NCBI GenBank assembly: GCA_019313725.1
Contig: JAFDAT010000089.1
Span: forward strand, 1-24,743
Source of the DNA: Deltaproteobacteria bacterium
Lineage (GTDB): Bacteria; Desulfobacterota; Desulfobacteria; Desulfobacterales; B30-G6
Reading direction: 5' to 3'
Length of the DNA stretch: 24,743 nt
Shown here: one piece after another, positions 14,566 through 22,822 of the stretch
Layout of the letters: every line of letters starts with the position of its first letter
Numbering within the stretch: the first letter of the stretch is position 1
Made by a program: the position numbers and the translations under genes
The notes under the pieces: model-generated
What the model was told of the DNA's origin: nothing
Seen by the model: only the letters and a program-made list of their open reading frames with translations
The model's database searches: none

Positions 14566-15837
14566 CTATTTCTTGGGTCGCTTCATTACACAGGGGCTCG
14601 GCATGGCAGTATCTTCAGCTTCCACCCTGCCGTCGGTTTTCCAGCCCAGACCGGTATTCTCGACGTCATACTTGACGCCCTGGGTGCCGACCTTGGTCAT
14701 GGTGGAAATATAGAGCGGCTGGATCAGCTGGTGATCGAACCCGCGCATGGTGACGGTGCCGTAGGGCGTATCGTACTGCATGTCTTCCAGCGCAAAAGCC
14801 ACCGCTGTGGGCTCGGCCTTGCCGGCCTTTTCCAGCGCCAGAACAAACATTTCCATCATGGTGCGAATACGGCCGTAGTAGTAGGGCGCCCTGCCGCCGT
14901 CTGAATATTTCTCCTGGTATCCGAGGTAGAATTTCTCGTCCGCAGGTTGGTTTTCTTCGGTGGACAGCGCGTTGTGCCATTCCGTGACCTGTTTCAGACG
15001 GCCTTCGCCGGCTGCACCAATGGCTGCCGGGCTACCCAGGCCACCGCCGTAAAAGGTGTACCACTCAACATCCAGGCCGGAATCCTTGCCGGATTTGACC
15101 AGCAGGGACTGGTCGGCGCCCCAGTTGCCGGTGATGACCGCGTCAGCCCCGGAAGCCTGAATTTTAGCGATATAAGGAGAGAAGTCCTTGACTTTGATAA
15201 GCGGGTGCAGGGTGTTGCCCACAATTTCGATGTCCGGGCGTTTTTCCTTCAGCATGGAGATGGCCGCATCTCTGACGGCATGCCCGAAGACGTAGTCCTG
15301 GTTGATGAGGTAAATTTTCTTGATGTCGGACCGCCCCTTGATGTAGTCAGTGATGGCGGCGATCTTCATGTCCACATGGGCGTCAAAGCGGAAATGCCAG
15401 AAACTGCACTTTTCTTCGGTGAACGCCGGTGTGACCGCGGCATAGTTGAAATAAAGAACAGGGTTTTCGGGGTTGCGCTTGTTATGCTTGTTGATGGCTT
15501 CGATCAAAGCGCCGGCAACACTGGAACCGTTGCCCTGGGTAATGAAAACGATGCCCTGGTCAATGGCGTTTTTGAGCTGAATCAGGCTCTCCTTGGCGCT
15601 GATCTTGTTGTCAAAGGGTACGATTTCAATCTTCTTGCCAAGCACACCGCCGCGGCCGTTGATGATGTCGGCCATGTACTGGAAATGCTTCTGCCCGGCG
15701 TCACCCACGTTGGCAAATCCGCCGGAAAGCGGATCGATGTAGGCCAGCTTGATGGTGTCGGCCGCTGTTGCCGGCCCTGCCGCAAAGGATAAAATTGCAA
15801 TGCCTGCCAAGATGAAACAGAGTTTTCTGAATGTCAT
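14566..15837 (-). CDS. livK: Liv-type ABC transporter substrate-binding protein
   Basis: This 423-residue periplasmic binding protein (Peripla_BP_6 type) has a signal peptide of about 25 residues (MTFRKLCFILAGIAILSF..ATA). The mature start ADTIKLAYIDPLSGGFANVGDAGQK and GKKIEIVPFDNK are the usual family openings, and YVFGHAVRDA, GADAVITGNWGAD and YDTPYGTVTMRGFDHQ follow the fold. It delivers the substrate to LivHM. The family binds branched-chain amino acids but also amides, urea and aromatic or aliphatic acids; with an acyl-CoA ligase in the operon, a carboxylic acid is plausible (inference). A strong AAGGAGG precedes ATG 15837. First gene of the operon. Confidence 0.95.
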   Translation of the reverse strand: MTFRKLCFILAGIAILSFAAGPATAADTIKLAYIDPLSGGFANVGDAGQKHFQYMADIINGRGGVLGKKIEIVPFDNKISAKESLIQLKNAIDQGIVFITQGNGSSVAGALIEAINKHNKRNPENPVLYFNYAAVTPAFTEEKCSFWHFRFDAHVDMKIAAITDYIKGRSDIKKIYLINQDYVFGHAVRDAAISMLKEKRPDIEIVGNTLHPLIKVKDFSPYIAKIQASGADAVITGNWGADQSLLVKSGKDSGLDVEWYTFYGGGLGSPAAIGAAGEGRLKQVTEWHNALSTEENQPADEKFYLGYQEKYSDGGRAPYYYGRIRTMMEMFVLALEKAGKAEPTAVAFALEDMQYDTPYGTVTMRGFDHQLIQPLYISTMTKVGTQGVKYDVENTGLGWKTDGRVEAEDTAMPSPCVMKRPKK

Positions 15838-15985
15838 AACCGCCTCCTTTTTTAAATTATCAGTGATTTGATTTATCGTGAATGGCGTAAATCACCGCAA
15901 TACGCCTTGGGTGGCATCGGGGAACCTGCTTTTCCACTCACCGCCTTCTTTCTGATATGACCGCTACAGACCGACCGGTCCCATC

Positions 15986-16014
15986 CTTCTATTGTTTTCA
16001 TCATTTCCTGTCAA
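15986..16014 (-). promoter_or_regulatory. Promoter of the liv operon
   Basis: On the minus strand a consensus TTGACA (16014-16009) is followed by a 17-bp spacer and TAGAAG (15991-15986). It sits about 150 bp upstream of livK, between livK and the remnant gene ending at 16058. Confidence 0.55.
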
Positions 16015-16057
16015 GCGCTTTCAGACCTAACTCGCTTAGTCGTAAAAAATGTCACCC

Positions 16058-16444
16058 CTATTTTACAAAAGACGGTATATAGTCCCTTGCATAATGAAAC
16101 AGAGCCAGGACATTTTCTAAGGGCACATCAGGCTGAATGTTATGACATGAAGAAAGCACATAACCACCGCCTTCCCCCATCTGTTCAATGCGTTCAGCCA
16201 CCATATTTTTCACGTCATCCACACTGCCGTAGGGAAGGACACGCTGAGTATCCATTGCTCCCCAAAAGGCCATTCTACCTCTATATTTTTTCTTTAATCT
16301 CACTGGATCCATTCCACCCGCGCTAACCTGCACCGGATTCAGAATGTCAACACCTGTTTCTATCAAATCTTCAATAACAGCAGCTACCGAACCGCCCCTA
16401 TCAATAATATCTTGGGGCAATTCGGCATAGATAAGGATTTTGAA
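16058..16444 (-). pseudogene. C-terminal remnant of a URO-D-type (corrinoid) methyltransferase
   Basis: An open frame of about 129 codons contains the last third of a uroporphyrinogen-decarboxylase-fold protein: LIETGVDILNPVQVSAGGMDP, RMAFWGAMDTQRVLP, GGGYVLSSCHNIQPDVPLENVLALF. Full family members are about 340 or more residues; the N-terminal two thirds is absent. A TAA (16447-16445) stands immediately upstream and the next gene starts on the other strand at 16536. The only starts are a TTG at 16420 or internal codons, with no ribosome site. URO-D-like proteins of this group often serve as methyltransferases in anaerobic one-carbon or demethylation pathways. I call it a truncated remnant. 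Confidence 0.75.
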
Positions 16445-16535
16445 TTATTTATCTTTACATGTACAATTAAATCCTTTAGACGATTTGATGGAACACGATT
16501 CGGTTGCTCCTCGGCGAAAGGAAAGATGACAATTC

Positions 16536-17486
16536 ATGTTTGATTTCGAAAAAGGCAAGATCCGATTTATTCGCGGCGGCAAGTATCCCCAGAGCAATAG
16601 CCTGCTGATCGATGACGACCTGCGTGCCATCATCGACCCGGCCTGCGATGAGAAAAAACTGCGATCACTTAAAAGCGAAAGGCCCATAGACATCATTATC
16701 AACAGTCACGGGCATGAAGATCACATTCTGTACAATTACTTGTTCCCGGATGCGCAGCTGTGGGTACATGCGCTAGAAGCGGCGGTTTTCAAGAACATGG
16801 ATGCGTTTATCGATCAATTTTTCCCTCCGGATGACATGGATGAGAAGACCAGAGCCGACGGTTCGCAGCTCATGACAGAGGTAATCAAGTACCAGCCCAG
16901 AGAGCCGGCCCGTTTGCTGAAGAACAAAGAAGTTCTTGAATTCGGTCAGACCCGGGTCCAGGTGCTGCACACCCCGGGCCACACCCCGGGTCATCTGTCA
17001 TTTCACTTTTTAGATGAAAAAGTGATCTTCCTGGCCGACATGGACCTGGTAAAGTTCGGTCCCTATTATGGTGACAATGCCGCCAGCATCGAAGAGACCA
17101 TAACATCCTTGCAGCGCCTGGCCAAAATCGATGCTGACGTTTACCTGGTTTCCCATGGCAAAGAGGGAATCATGGATGGTGATCCGGCTCACATCCAACG
17201 CTATCTCAACGTAATCTACCAGAGGGAGGAGAAACTCCTGGACTTTCTGGCATCAGGGCCTAAAACCATCACCGAGGTAACCACCCACGGAAGCATCTCG
17301 AACGGCTGGTGCGGCTGGGCAGCGCCAGAAATGAAAACGGGACGTACGTTCTCGAGTAGACCCCAACATTGCAAAGCCTGGACCTTCAACTTAGCTACAG
17401 ACCTTTGGCAGACCGTGCTCCCCGCGGATTTCCATCAATCGCTGCAGCGCCTTGCGCATAATTTCTTCGGCCTTGTCCACAGATGA
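16536..17486 (+). CDS. Metallo-beta-lactamase-fold hydrolase with frameshifted 3' end
   Basis: The first 252 codons encode an MBL-fold hydrolase: SHGHEDH (His58, His60, Asp62, His63 metal ligands), VLHTPGHTPGH, FLADMDLVKFGP and the SHGKEG His. A family-like ending is found not in this frame but in the -1 frame from 17291: KHLERLVRLGSARNENGTYV, then LE and TAG at 17357-17359, as expected for the C-terminal helix of this family. The long tail to 17486 in the original frame is therefore probably spurious, and the true gene is 16536-17359 with a lesion near 17280-17291. ATG 16536 has GGAAAG 9-14 nt upstream. The substrate is unknown (thioester or ester hydrolysis is common). Confidence 0.8.
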   Translation: MFDFEKGKIRFIRGGKYPQSNSLLIDDDLRAIIDPACDEKKLRSLKSERPIDIIINSHGHEDHILYNYLFPDAQLWVHALEAAVFKNMDAFIDQFFPPDDMDEKTRADGSQLMTEVIKYQPREPARLLKNKEVLEFGQTRVQVLHTPGHTPGHLSFHFLDEKVIFLADMDLVKFGPYYGDNAASIEETITSLQRLAKIDADVYLVSHGKEGIMDGDPAHIQRYLNVIYQREEKLLDFLASGPKTITEVTTHGSISNGWCGWAAPEMKTGRTFSSRPQHCKAWTFNLATDLWQTVLPADFHQSLQRLAHNFFGLVHR

Positions 17487-17598
17487 AAGATCGCCATCTT
17501 TTTCGATGAGTGCAGGGAACAAGGCCCGGGCCTGCCAGTACAGTAATCGCTATAATAATTGTTGAAAAATGATGGCTGCGCATGTTGTCGTTTTTCAT
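17391..17598 (-). pseudogene. Small frameshifted gene downstream of the CoA-ligase alpha gene
   Basis: ATG 17598 sits 4 nt after the previous stop, and GGAGG 7 nt upstream is an excellent ribosome site. The frame begins MKNDNMRSHHFSTII. From about 17555 the coding-like frame is the next one: RLLYWQARALFPALIEKDGD, then LSSVDKAEEIMRKALQRLME and IRGEHGLPKVCS ending in TAA (17393-17391). Joining them needs a 1-nt change and gives a protein of about 68 residues. The ORF as it stands runs into unrelated sequence to 17395. I do not recognise the family. Either a real mutation or a sequence error. Confidence 0.5.
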
Positions 17599-17602
17599 AT
17601 CG

Positions 17603-19105
17603 CTACCTCCGGTCCCGGTCGTGCCGGGAATCGTAATTTTCCAAAAAGCGCGTCCGCGCAACCGCATGACTGATGCCGCGCAGGGCTCTTTCGGCACTGG
17701 TAAAAACAGGAAAACCCATGGATTGGTAGAGCGACCGCATTTTTCTGGCCGTAGCATCCACGTCGATCTCCTCCTGCAGACCGGACCGGTTTTCAATAAC
17801 CACCACGATATCTTTACCGGTCTCCTGTTTAATGTCCTTCAGTTCTCCCAGCAGTTGTTCAAAATATGCCCCGGCCGGGGGGGAATCCACGCCCACCATC
17901 TCCATAAACCTGCGGACCTCCACCTCCAGGGGGCGCGCGAGAAGCACCACCACCACGATATCCACCGGTTCGTTGAGCACGATCTCTCTTATGGATGCTT
18001 TTAGCGTTTCCACCGGGACCACCGGCGACCCCGTGTCCAGGGGGTTGGCCATGCTGTTGCCGGGTGTGGGAAAATGCCTGCGCAAATTCCGGCGGGTTGT
18101 ATCACTGAAACGGGGAAGGTCCATGCCCCACCGACTGGCCAGATCGCATGAAAACACGCCGATGGCACCCCCTCCGCCCACCACGGCAATCCGCGAACCG
18201 GGATTTTTCAAATAATGGAGTGCGGTCAATGCATCGATCATCTCGTCCAGGCCCTGTACCGATGATGCCCCCGCCTGGGCCAGTACGCCTTTCCAGATGT
18301 TCAATTCCCCGGCCAGTGAACCGGTGTGGCTTTGGGCGGCACGTTGGCCCAGGGGTGAGAGCCCCGCCTTCCAGACCACCACCGGTTTGATCCTGGACGC
18401 TTGTTTTATGGCTTCCAGAAACCGGCCGCCGTTCCGAACACCTTCCAGGTATGCGGCGATGTACTGCGTGTCCGAATCCGCCCCCATGAACACCATGAGC
18501 TCCACCGCATCCACATCACAGCCGTTGCCAAAGGAGATCACCTTACTCAGCCGCATGCCGGCTGACTGGGCTTCGTAGCCAAAATCCGTGGCCATACCGC
18601 CGCTTTGAGAAATCAGGGCCACAGGACCGGATTCCTTTGAAAAATCCGATCCGGGAAGTATCGTGATCCCCCCCTTGGGGCTGTGCAGGCCGAAACAGTT
18701 GGGTCCCACGATCCGCAGTCCCTGGCGCGCAATACGAACAATTTCCGCCTGCAGTTCAATGCCTTCCTTTTTTCCGGTCTCGGCAAATCCCGACGCGTGG
18801 ACCTGGGCCCCGGTTACACCATGCACCAGGCAATCCTGCAGGACTTCGGGCACGGCTTTAGCCGGTACGGAAACGCAGGCCAGGTCAACCGGCCCGTTTA
18901 CCTCATCCAGGCTTTTATAGATTCTGTTTCCGGCGATCTCCCCCCCTTTGGGCGAAACCGGATACAGACTGCCCTTGTAGCCGTAAAGGATCTGGCTCAA
19001 AGCGATGAGGTTGCCAAAAGCTCCAGGTGTTGAAATACCACCGAAAAATGCCAGTCCCCTGGGGTTGAACATGCGATCCAGCTGTACCATCTTCTTTTTG
19101 TCCAT
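17603..19105 (-). CDS. ADP-forming acyl-CoA synthetase alpha subunit-like (CoA-binding, no ATP-grasp)
   Basis: This 500-residue protein has a CoA-binding Rossmann domain (FNPRGLAFFGGIS, GPVDLACVSVPAKAVPEV, IVGPNCFGLHSPKGG) followed by succinyl-CoA-ligase-like domains (VALISQSGGMA, ISFGNGCDVDAVE, IAAYLEG, VVWKAG). The conserved active-site His in QSHTGSLAG is present. It ends in the hinge-like MGFPVFTSAERALRGISH, where fused enzymes continue into an ATP-grasp domain. That domain is missing here and not encoded next door, so it is an alpha-type subunit or an orphan. The family makes ATP from acyl-CoA or activates acids with ATP. ATG 19105 follows GGAGAAGG. The only downstream gene is a small frameshifted one. 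Confidence 0.9.
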   Translation of the reverse strand: MDKKKMVQLDRMFNPRGLAFFGGISTPGAFGNLIALSQILYGYKGSLYPVSPKGGEIAGNRIYKSLDEVNGPVDLACVSVPAKAVPEVLQDCLVHGVTGAQVHASGFAETGKKEGIELQAEIVRIARQGLRIVGPNCFGLHSPKGGITILPGSDFSKESGPVALISQSGGMATDFGYEAQSAGMRLSKVISFGNGCDVDAVELMVFMGADSDTQYIAAYLEGVRNGGRFLEAIKQASRIKPVVVWKAGLSPLGQRAAQSHTGSLAGELNIWKGVLAQAGASSVQGLDEMIDALTALHYLKNPGSRIAVVGGGGAIGVFSCDLASRWGMDLPRFSDTTRRNLRRHFPTPGNSMANPLDTGSPVVPVETLKASIREIVLNEPVDIVVVVLLARPLEVEVRRFMEMVGVDSPPAGAYFEQLLGELKDIKQETGKDIVVVIENRSGLQEEIDVDATARKMRSLYQSMGFPVFTSAERALRGISHAVARTRFLENYDSRHDRDRR

Positions 19106-19509
19106 TCATCCTTCTCCCGATCAGACCTGTGCGCATTTGAACATCGGTCCTGCTTATCCCATGAATCATCATTTTTTTCAATCCATGGATATGCTTACGG
19201 TATACAACCACCCTTGAAAATTAACATATAAACCCTTATGTTGTCGGATAGATATATTCCAGGCTCTTATAGAAAATTCGATGAAACTTTCGCAATTTGC
19301 CACTCAACAAGATTTTTTTGAATATACGTGGAGCGACTCTTAGAGGAATTGGCCTATCTCACCGGCACGAAACTCTTTTCAGAAGATTTTAGTGATTGAA
19401 ATTATTTTTTCTGAAGCGTAATAGACAGGTGACCATCTATATGGTTTTTGTTTTGATCCAGGCCTGTAGTCTTCTGAGGCTGGCCGGCATCAACACCAAT
19501 ATTTAAAAA
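19106..19509. other. Gene-free divergent region
   Basis: 404 bp between the CoA-ligase gene (minus) and the MoxR gene (plus). I see no coding frame or RNA. It holds a candidate + strand promoter (19396-19424) and a short palindrome ACCATCTATATGGT (19433-19446) just after it. The rest is AT-rich and unremarkable. Confidence 0.5.
19396..19424 (+). promoter_or_regulatory. Candidate promoter of the moxR gene
   Basis: TTGAAA (19396-19401), a 17-bp spacer and TAATAG (19419-19424). The -10 is weak; this is the best match in the gap upstream of 19510. Confidence 0.3.
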
Positions 19510-20433
19510 TTGAGCGAGGCCATGCTGTACAACAACCCGTCACATGTCAAAGCGTCCCTTGAAAAAGCAACCTATATCTGCTCCGATGAGATAGCCACCG
19601 TTGTTTACCTGGCGAGCGCCACCGCCAAACCCATACTGGTGGAAGGCCCTGCCGGTGTCGGCAAAACAGAACTCGCCAAAGCCGTGGCCAAAAGTCTGCA
19701 GCGGGAACTGATCCGGCTGCAGTGTTACGAAGGGCTGGATGAAGCCAAGGCCCTGTACGAGTGGGAGTATGCCAAGCAACTCCTCTACACCCAGATCATG
19801 AAGGAAAAAATTCATGCTCTGATAGAGGACACCGCAACGCTCACCGAAGCCGCCGATCGCATTGCCGCACAGGAGGATGCTTTTTTTTCAGAGCGTTTTA
19901 TCCAGCCCCGCCCGCTGTTGAAGGCTATCTCTTCGGAAGAGCCGGTGGTCCTCCTGGTGGACGAGGTGGACAAATCCGACCCTGAATTCGAAGCATTTCT
20001 GCTCGAAATATTGAGTGACTTCCAGATTTCCATCCCTGAAATCGGAACCCGGAAGGCGCGCAACATCCCCTTTGTCGTCCTGACCTCCAACAACTACCGG
20101 GATATGAGCGACGCCCTGAAAAGAAGATGCCTGCATCTTTACATCGATTACCCGGACATCGATCTGGAGCGGGAAATCGTCAGGATGAAAATTCCCTCTA
20201 TCCCGCAAGAACTTTCCGACCGGTTGGTGGCTTCCATCCATGCCATCAGGGATCTGGATCTCAAGAAAAAGCCGTCCATCTCGGAAACCCTTGACTGGGC
20301 TGCCGCGCTGATGGCCCTGCAGGTGGAAACCCTTTCCGCCGGAGTTGTGTCTGATACATTGAGCGCCATATTGAAATATCGTATCGATGCCGACCTGGTG
20401 AAAAAAAACATGGATAAAGTGGTAGCCCATTAG
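19510..20433 (+). CDS. MoxR-type AAA+ ATPase (CoxD-like)
   Basis: This 307-residue AAA+ chaperone-like ATPase has Walker A GPAGVGKT (46-53), Walker B VVLLVDEVD (146-154), a sensor VVLTSNN near 195 and the arginine-finger region ALKRRCLHLYIDYP. The N-terminal LIRLQCYEGLDEAKALYEWEY block is typical of the MoxR/CoxD branch. Such ATPases act with a VWA-domain partner to insert metals or remodel enzymes; CoxD with CoxE matures the molybdenum CO dehydrogenase. The partner gene follows 167 nt downstream. TTG 19510 has no ribosome site; ATG 19522 (four codons later) with GCGAGG very close is an equally good start. Whether the pair serves the AOR enzyme in this window is speculation. Confidence 0.92.
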   Translation: MSEAMLYNNPSHVKASLEKATYICSDEIATVVYLASATAKPILVEGPAGVGKTELAKAVAKSLQRELIRLQCYEGLDEAKALYEWEYAKQLLYTQIMKEKIHALIEDTATLTEAADRIAAQEDAFFSERFIQPRPLLKAISSEEPVVLLVDEVDKSDPEFEAFLLEILSDFQISIPEIGTRKARNIPFVVLTSNNYRDMSDALKRRCLHLYIDYPDIDLEREIVRMKIPSIPQELSDRLVASIHAIRDLDLKKKPSISETLDWAAALMALQVETLSAGVVSDTLSAILKYRIDADLVKKNMDKVVAH

Positions 20434-20535
20434 TCAACCACCTACGGCAGACGTCGAAGACTTGTGATTCAATCACAGGGGCCGAGAGTGATGGATGCTC
20501 AAGGGGTCTTTGTATCTACATTCTGTTGATCTGAA

Positions 20536-20567
20536 CCTTTGTGTTCTTTGTGTCTTTGTGGTTTTTT
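20536..20567. repeat. Dispersed CTTTGTG-type repeat, copy 1
   Basis: CTTTGTGTTCTTTGTGTCTT then TGTGGTT, in the gap between the moxR and VWA genes. An inverted copy with three mismatches lies at 23113-23143. The internal period is 9-10 nt. It ends in a T-run, so it could also lessen transcription into the next gene. Confidence 0.6.
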
Positions 20568-20600
20568 TAATTTATCCGGATCAGGTTCAAATATCGTTTT

Positions 20601-21983
20601 ATGGAAAACACTATTCTGAAATTCGTATCTTCCGCCCGCTCAGCCGGACTTAGAATATCCACCTCCGAAACCCTGGATTGCCTGAAACAGCTCAGCATGG
20701 TCGACCTGCTGAATGAAACCCAGTTTTCCAGGGTTCTGAGGGCCAATTTTGCCAAAAGCCGCAAAGACCAGGCAAAGTTCGAACACCTCTACCACCTCTT
20801 TTTTCACGAACTGCGTGACGATGAAGTGCTGGTGGGCGCAGACTCCATTTCCGGGCACAAAAAGGAAATACTGGAAACCCTGGACTCCGGCACCCCAGCT
20901 GACAGCCCCCTTCCGGCCCTTATCGAATTTATGGATGGCAACCCGGCCCCCTATCTGGAACTGCTCAGACGCCTGGAAACGGAAGGGCAGGAATCCGCCC
21001 GGGGACCAGGCTCCAACTTAGGGTCCATGGTACGGCGCATCAATGTGATGCTGACCATCGGCCGTGCCCGCAATACATTGGCCGCCGCCATTCAAAATTC
21101 CCGGGACCACATCGCCTGGGAAACCCGCGAAGGTCTTACCCGGCACTTCGAACAACGCCTGGACAGCGCTTTGAGGCTTCTTACCCGCCATCGGCCCACC
21201 GCTCCTTCCAAAAAAAGAAAACCGCCCTCCCATGACCGGCGGCTTTTGAAAATGGGTGAAATCCCCTTTACCTCCCTGACCCCCAAAGAAGTGCAGGAGA
21301 TGCGGGATGTCATTCGGGCACTGGTGAGAAAGCTCAAGGACACGGTCAACCGCCGGTATGCTGTCCGGTCAAGGGGATCTCTGGATGTAAAAAAGACCTT
21401 GCGCAAGGCCATGAAGTACCAGGGCGTGCCCATGGAAATCGTCTACCGCAAAAAACCGCCCAAGAGAGGTAAAATTGTGGTGCTCTGCGATGTGTCCGGA
21501 TCGGTCTGGTCTTCGGCACGCTTCATGCTGAACATGCTCTACTCCCTGCAGGAGTGCTTCATCAAGGTCCGCAGTTTCATCTTCGTGGCCGGGCTCGATG
21601 AAGTCACCCGGTTCTTCGAGGATCACGACGTGCACCAGGCCATTGACCGGGTCATGAACGATGCCGACATCGAATATGACACATCCACCGATTACGGGCT
21701 GACCTTCCGGGAGTTCAAGGCCGGGCACATGGATGCCTTGAATAAAAAAACGACCCTTATCATCATCGGCGACGGCCGCTCCAACTACGCCAACCCCGAA
21801 GCCGCCATCCTGGATGACATGCGCGAAAAGTGCCGTCGGCTCATCTGGCTCAATCCGGAGACCCAAATGTTCTGGTATTCCGGGGACAGCGAGATGCGCA
21901 CGTACGAAGGGCTCTGCAATGAAGTGCGGCCCTGTGCCAACCTGAACCAGCTGACTGAATTTATCCGGGAGCTGGTGCTTTAA
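20601..21983 (+). CDS. VWA-domain protein, CoxE-like partner of MoxR
   Basis: This 460-residue protein has an N-terminal helical region (1-200), a basic linker (KKRKPP near 204) and a C-terminal von Willebrand A domain. The MIDAS metal motif DVSGS is at 297-301, the Thr is within DTSTDYG near 354 and the Asp in GDGRSN near 390. This is the CoxE-type domain order. It is expected to work as an adaptor with the MoxR ATPase upstream in assembling or activating a metalloenzyme. The start ATG has no clear ribosome site. No target enzyme gene is adjacent, so the client is unknown. Confidence 0.9.
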   Translation: MENTILKFVSSARSAGLRISTSETLDCLKQLSMVDLLNETQFSRVLRANFAKSRKDQAKFEHLYHLFFHELRDDEVLVGADSISGHKKEILETLDSGTPADSPLPALIEFMDGNPAPYLELLRRLETEGQESARGPGSNLGSMVRRINVMLTIGRARNTLAAAIQNSRDHIAWETREGLTRHFEQRLDSALRLLTRHRPTAPSKKRKPPSHDRRLLKMGEIPFTSLTPKEVQEMRDVIRALVRKLKDTVNRRYAVRSRGSLDVKKTLRKAMKYQGVPMEIVYRKKPPKRGKIVVLCDVSGSVWSSARFMLNMLYSLQECFIKVRSFIFVAGLDEVTRFFEDHDVHQAIDRVMNDADIEYDTSTDYGLTFREFKAGHMDALNKKTTLIIIGDGRSNYANPEAAILDDMREKCRRLIWLNPETQMFWYSGDSEMRTYEGLCNEVRPCANLNQLTEFIRELVL

Positions 21984-22050
21984 ATGGGAAAACTACAATT
22001 ATAATGGCCCGTTCGTACATTGAAGAACTCGTGTTCTCGATCATTTTTTC

Positions 22051-22125
22051 TCATCACGAAAGCACGAAAGCGTTAAATCACGAAAAAAACCATTGAAATT
22101 TTCGTGCTTTTCAAGTTTCGTGATT
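22051..22125. repeat. CACGAAA-type interspersed repeats
   Basis: ATCACGAAAGCACGAAAG (22053-22070) and AATCACGAAA (22076-22085) face an inverted TTCGTGCTTTTCAAGTTTCG ending TGATT (22101-22125). Together they can form an imperfect stem after the VWA gene. No coding potential. Confidence 0.5.
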
Positions 22126-22177
22126 GTCGTTTTATTTTGTCAACGCTATTTCACTAAACGCCTGGAATGAATTCATT

Positions 22178-22552
22178 ATGTCCAATACGTCAAAGCGATT
22201 AAAACAATTTATTTCACTGGTTGGTTTGCCTGATTTCCTGATATCCTGGATAGACCGCTTTTATGAACCGCAAGAGATCGAACTGGTGCTCCTGCTGGGA
22301 CGGGACACGCTGGACACCCATGCCGTTCAGACACGCTGGTCCGCCGCACCGGACTGCAACGGCCCCCGGGATGTTGAAACGTTCCTCAACCGATCCTATA
22401 AAAGAGGCGTTCTCCAAAGGGATGGCGGTTTTCAGTACACTGTGGCCGATTTTCATGCCCGCCACGATATCTGGGCGCTTTTTGAAAGCTGGCCATTTAA
22501 AAAAAAGTTCTTTCTTGACAATGCGTACGCTATGACGTACTTTTTTGCATAA
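22178..22552 (+). pseudogene. Truncated ORF, N-terminal domain of a larger protein
   Basis: The 124-residue frame from ATG 22178 (MSNTSKRLKQFISLVGLPDF) reads naturally through YKRGVL, a YTVADFHARHDIWALFESW segment and then changes to a low-quality tail (PFKKKFFLDNAYAMTYFFA) after an A8 run at 22500-22507. The front part resembles the N-terminal helical region that I recall ahead of Fe-S domains in anaerobe oxidoreductases, but recognition is weak. The last 13 codons coincide with the promoter/operator of the following toxin-antitoxin genes, so the gene was probably cut when that module arrived. A TTG start at 22124 is less likely. Confidence 0.5.
22515..22543 (+). promoter_or_regulatory. Promoter and operator of the toxin-antitoxin operon
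   Basis: A consensus TTGACA (22515-22520), 17-bp spacer and TACTTT (22538-22543) are followed 36 nt later by the antitoxin ATG. Two GTAC cores (22525-22528 and 22537-22540) are exactly 12 bp apart in the spacer/-10. YefM-type antitoxins bind paired GTAC-centred hexamers with 12-bp centre spacing, so autoregulation by the antitoxin-toxin complex is likely. Confidence 0.65.
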
Positions 22553-22579
22553 CCAGCGTATAGGAACAAGGAGAACAGC

Positions 22580-22822
22580 ATGCCCACCGTAACCGCAACC
22601 GAAGCCAGATCCAAGCTTTACCGACTCATTGACCAAACAGTAGAAACCAATGAACCTATTGTTATCACAGGAAAGCGCGGCAACGCAGTTCTTATTTCAG
22701 AGGGAGATTGGCGCTCTATTCAGGAGACCATCTATCTTTTGAATATTCCGGGTATGCGTGATTCTATTCTGGATGGACTGGCCACTCCCGTTGAAGAATG
22801 TTCAGAGGAAATCCGCTGGTAA
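22580..22822 (+). CDS. Phd/YefM-family antitoxin
   Basis: This 80-residue antitoxin begins MPTVTATEARSKLYRLID, the DNA-binding Phd/YefM fold. It has the central EPIVITGKRGNAVLISEGDW strand pair and an acidic C-terminal tail (EECSEEIRW) that would bind the toxin. AAGGAG lies 6 nt upstream of the ATG. Its TAA overlaps the toxin ATG (TAATG). It neutralises the toxin and represses the shared promoter. Confidence 0.92.
   Translation: MPTVTATEARSKLYRLIDQTVETNEPIVITGKRGNAVLISEGDWRSIQETIYLLNIPGMRDSILDGLATPVEECSEEIRW

Noticed and set aside
17395..17796. Minus-strand frame of 133 codons
   Set aside because: Its first two thirds overlap the CoA-ligase gene in another frame; only the part from 17598 has a ribosome site, and that part is frameshifted.
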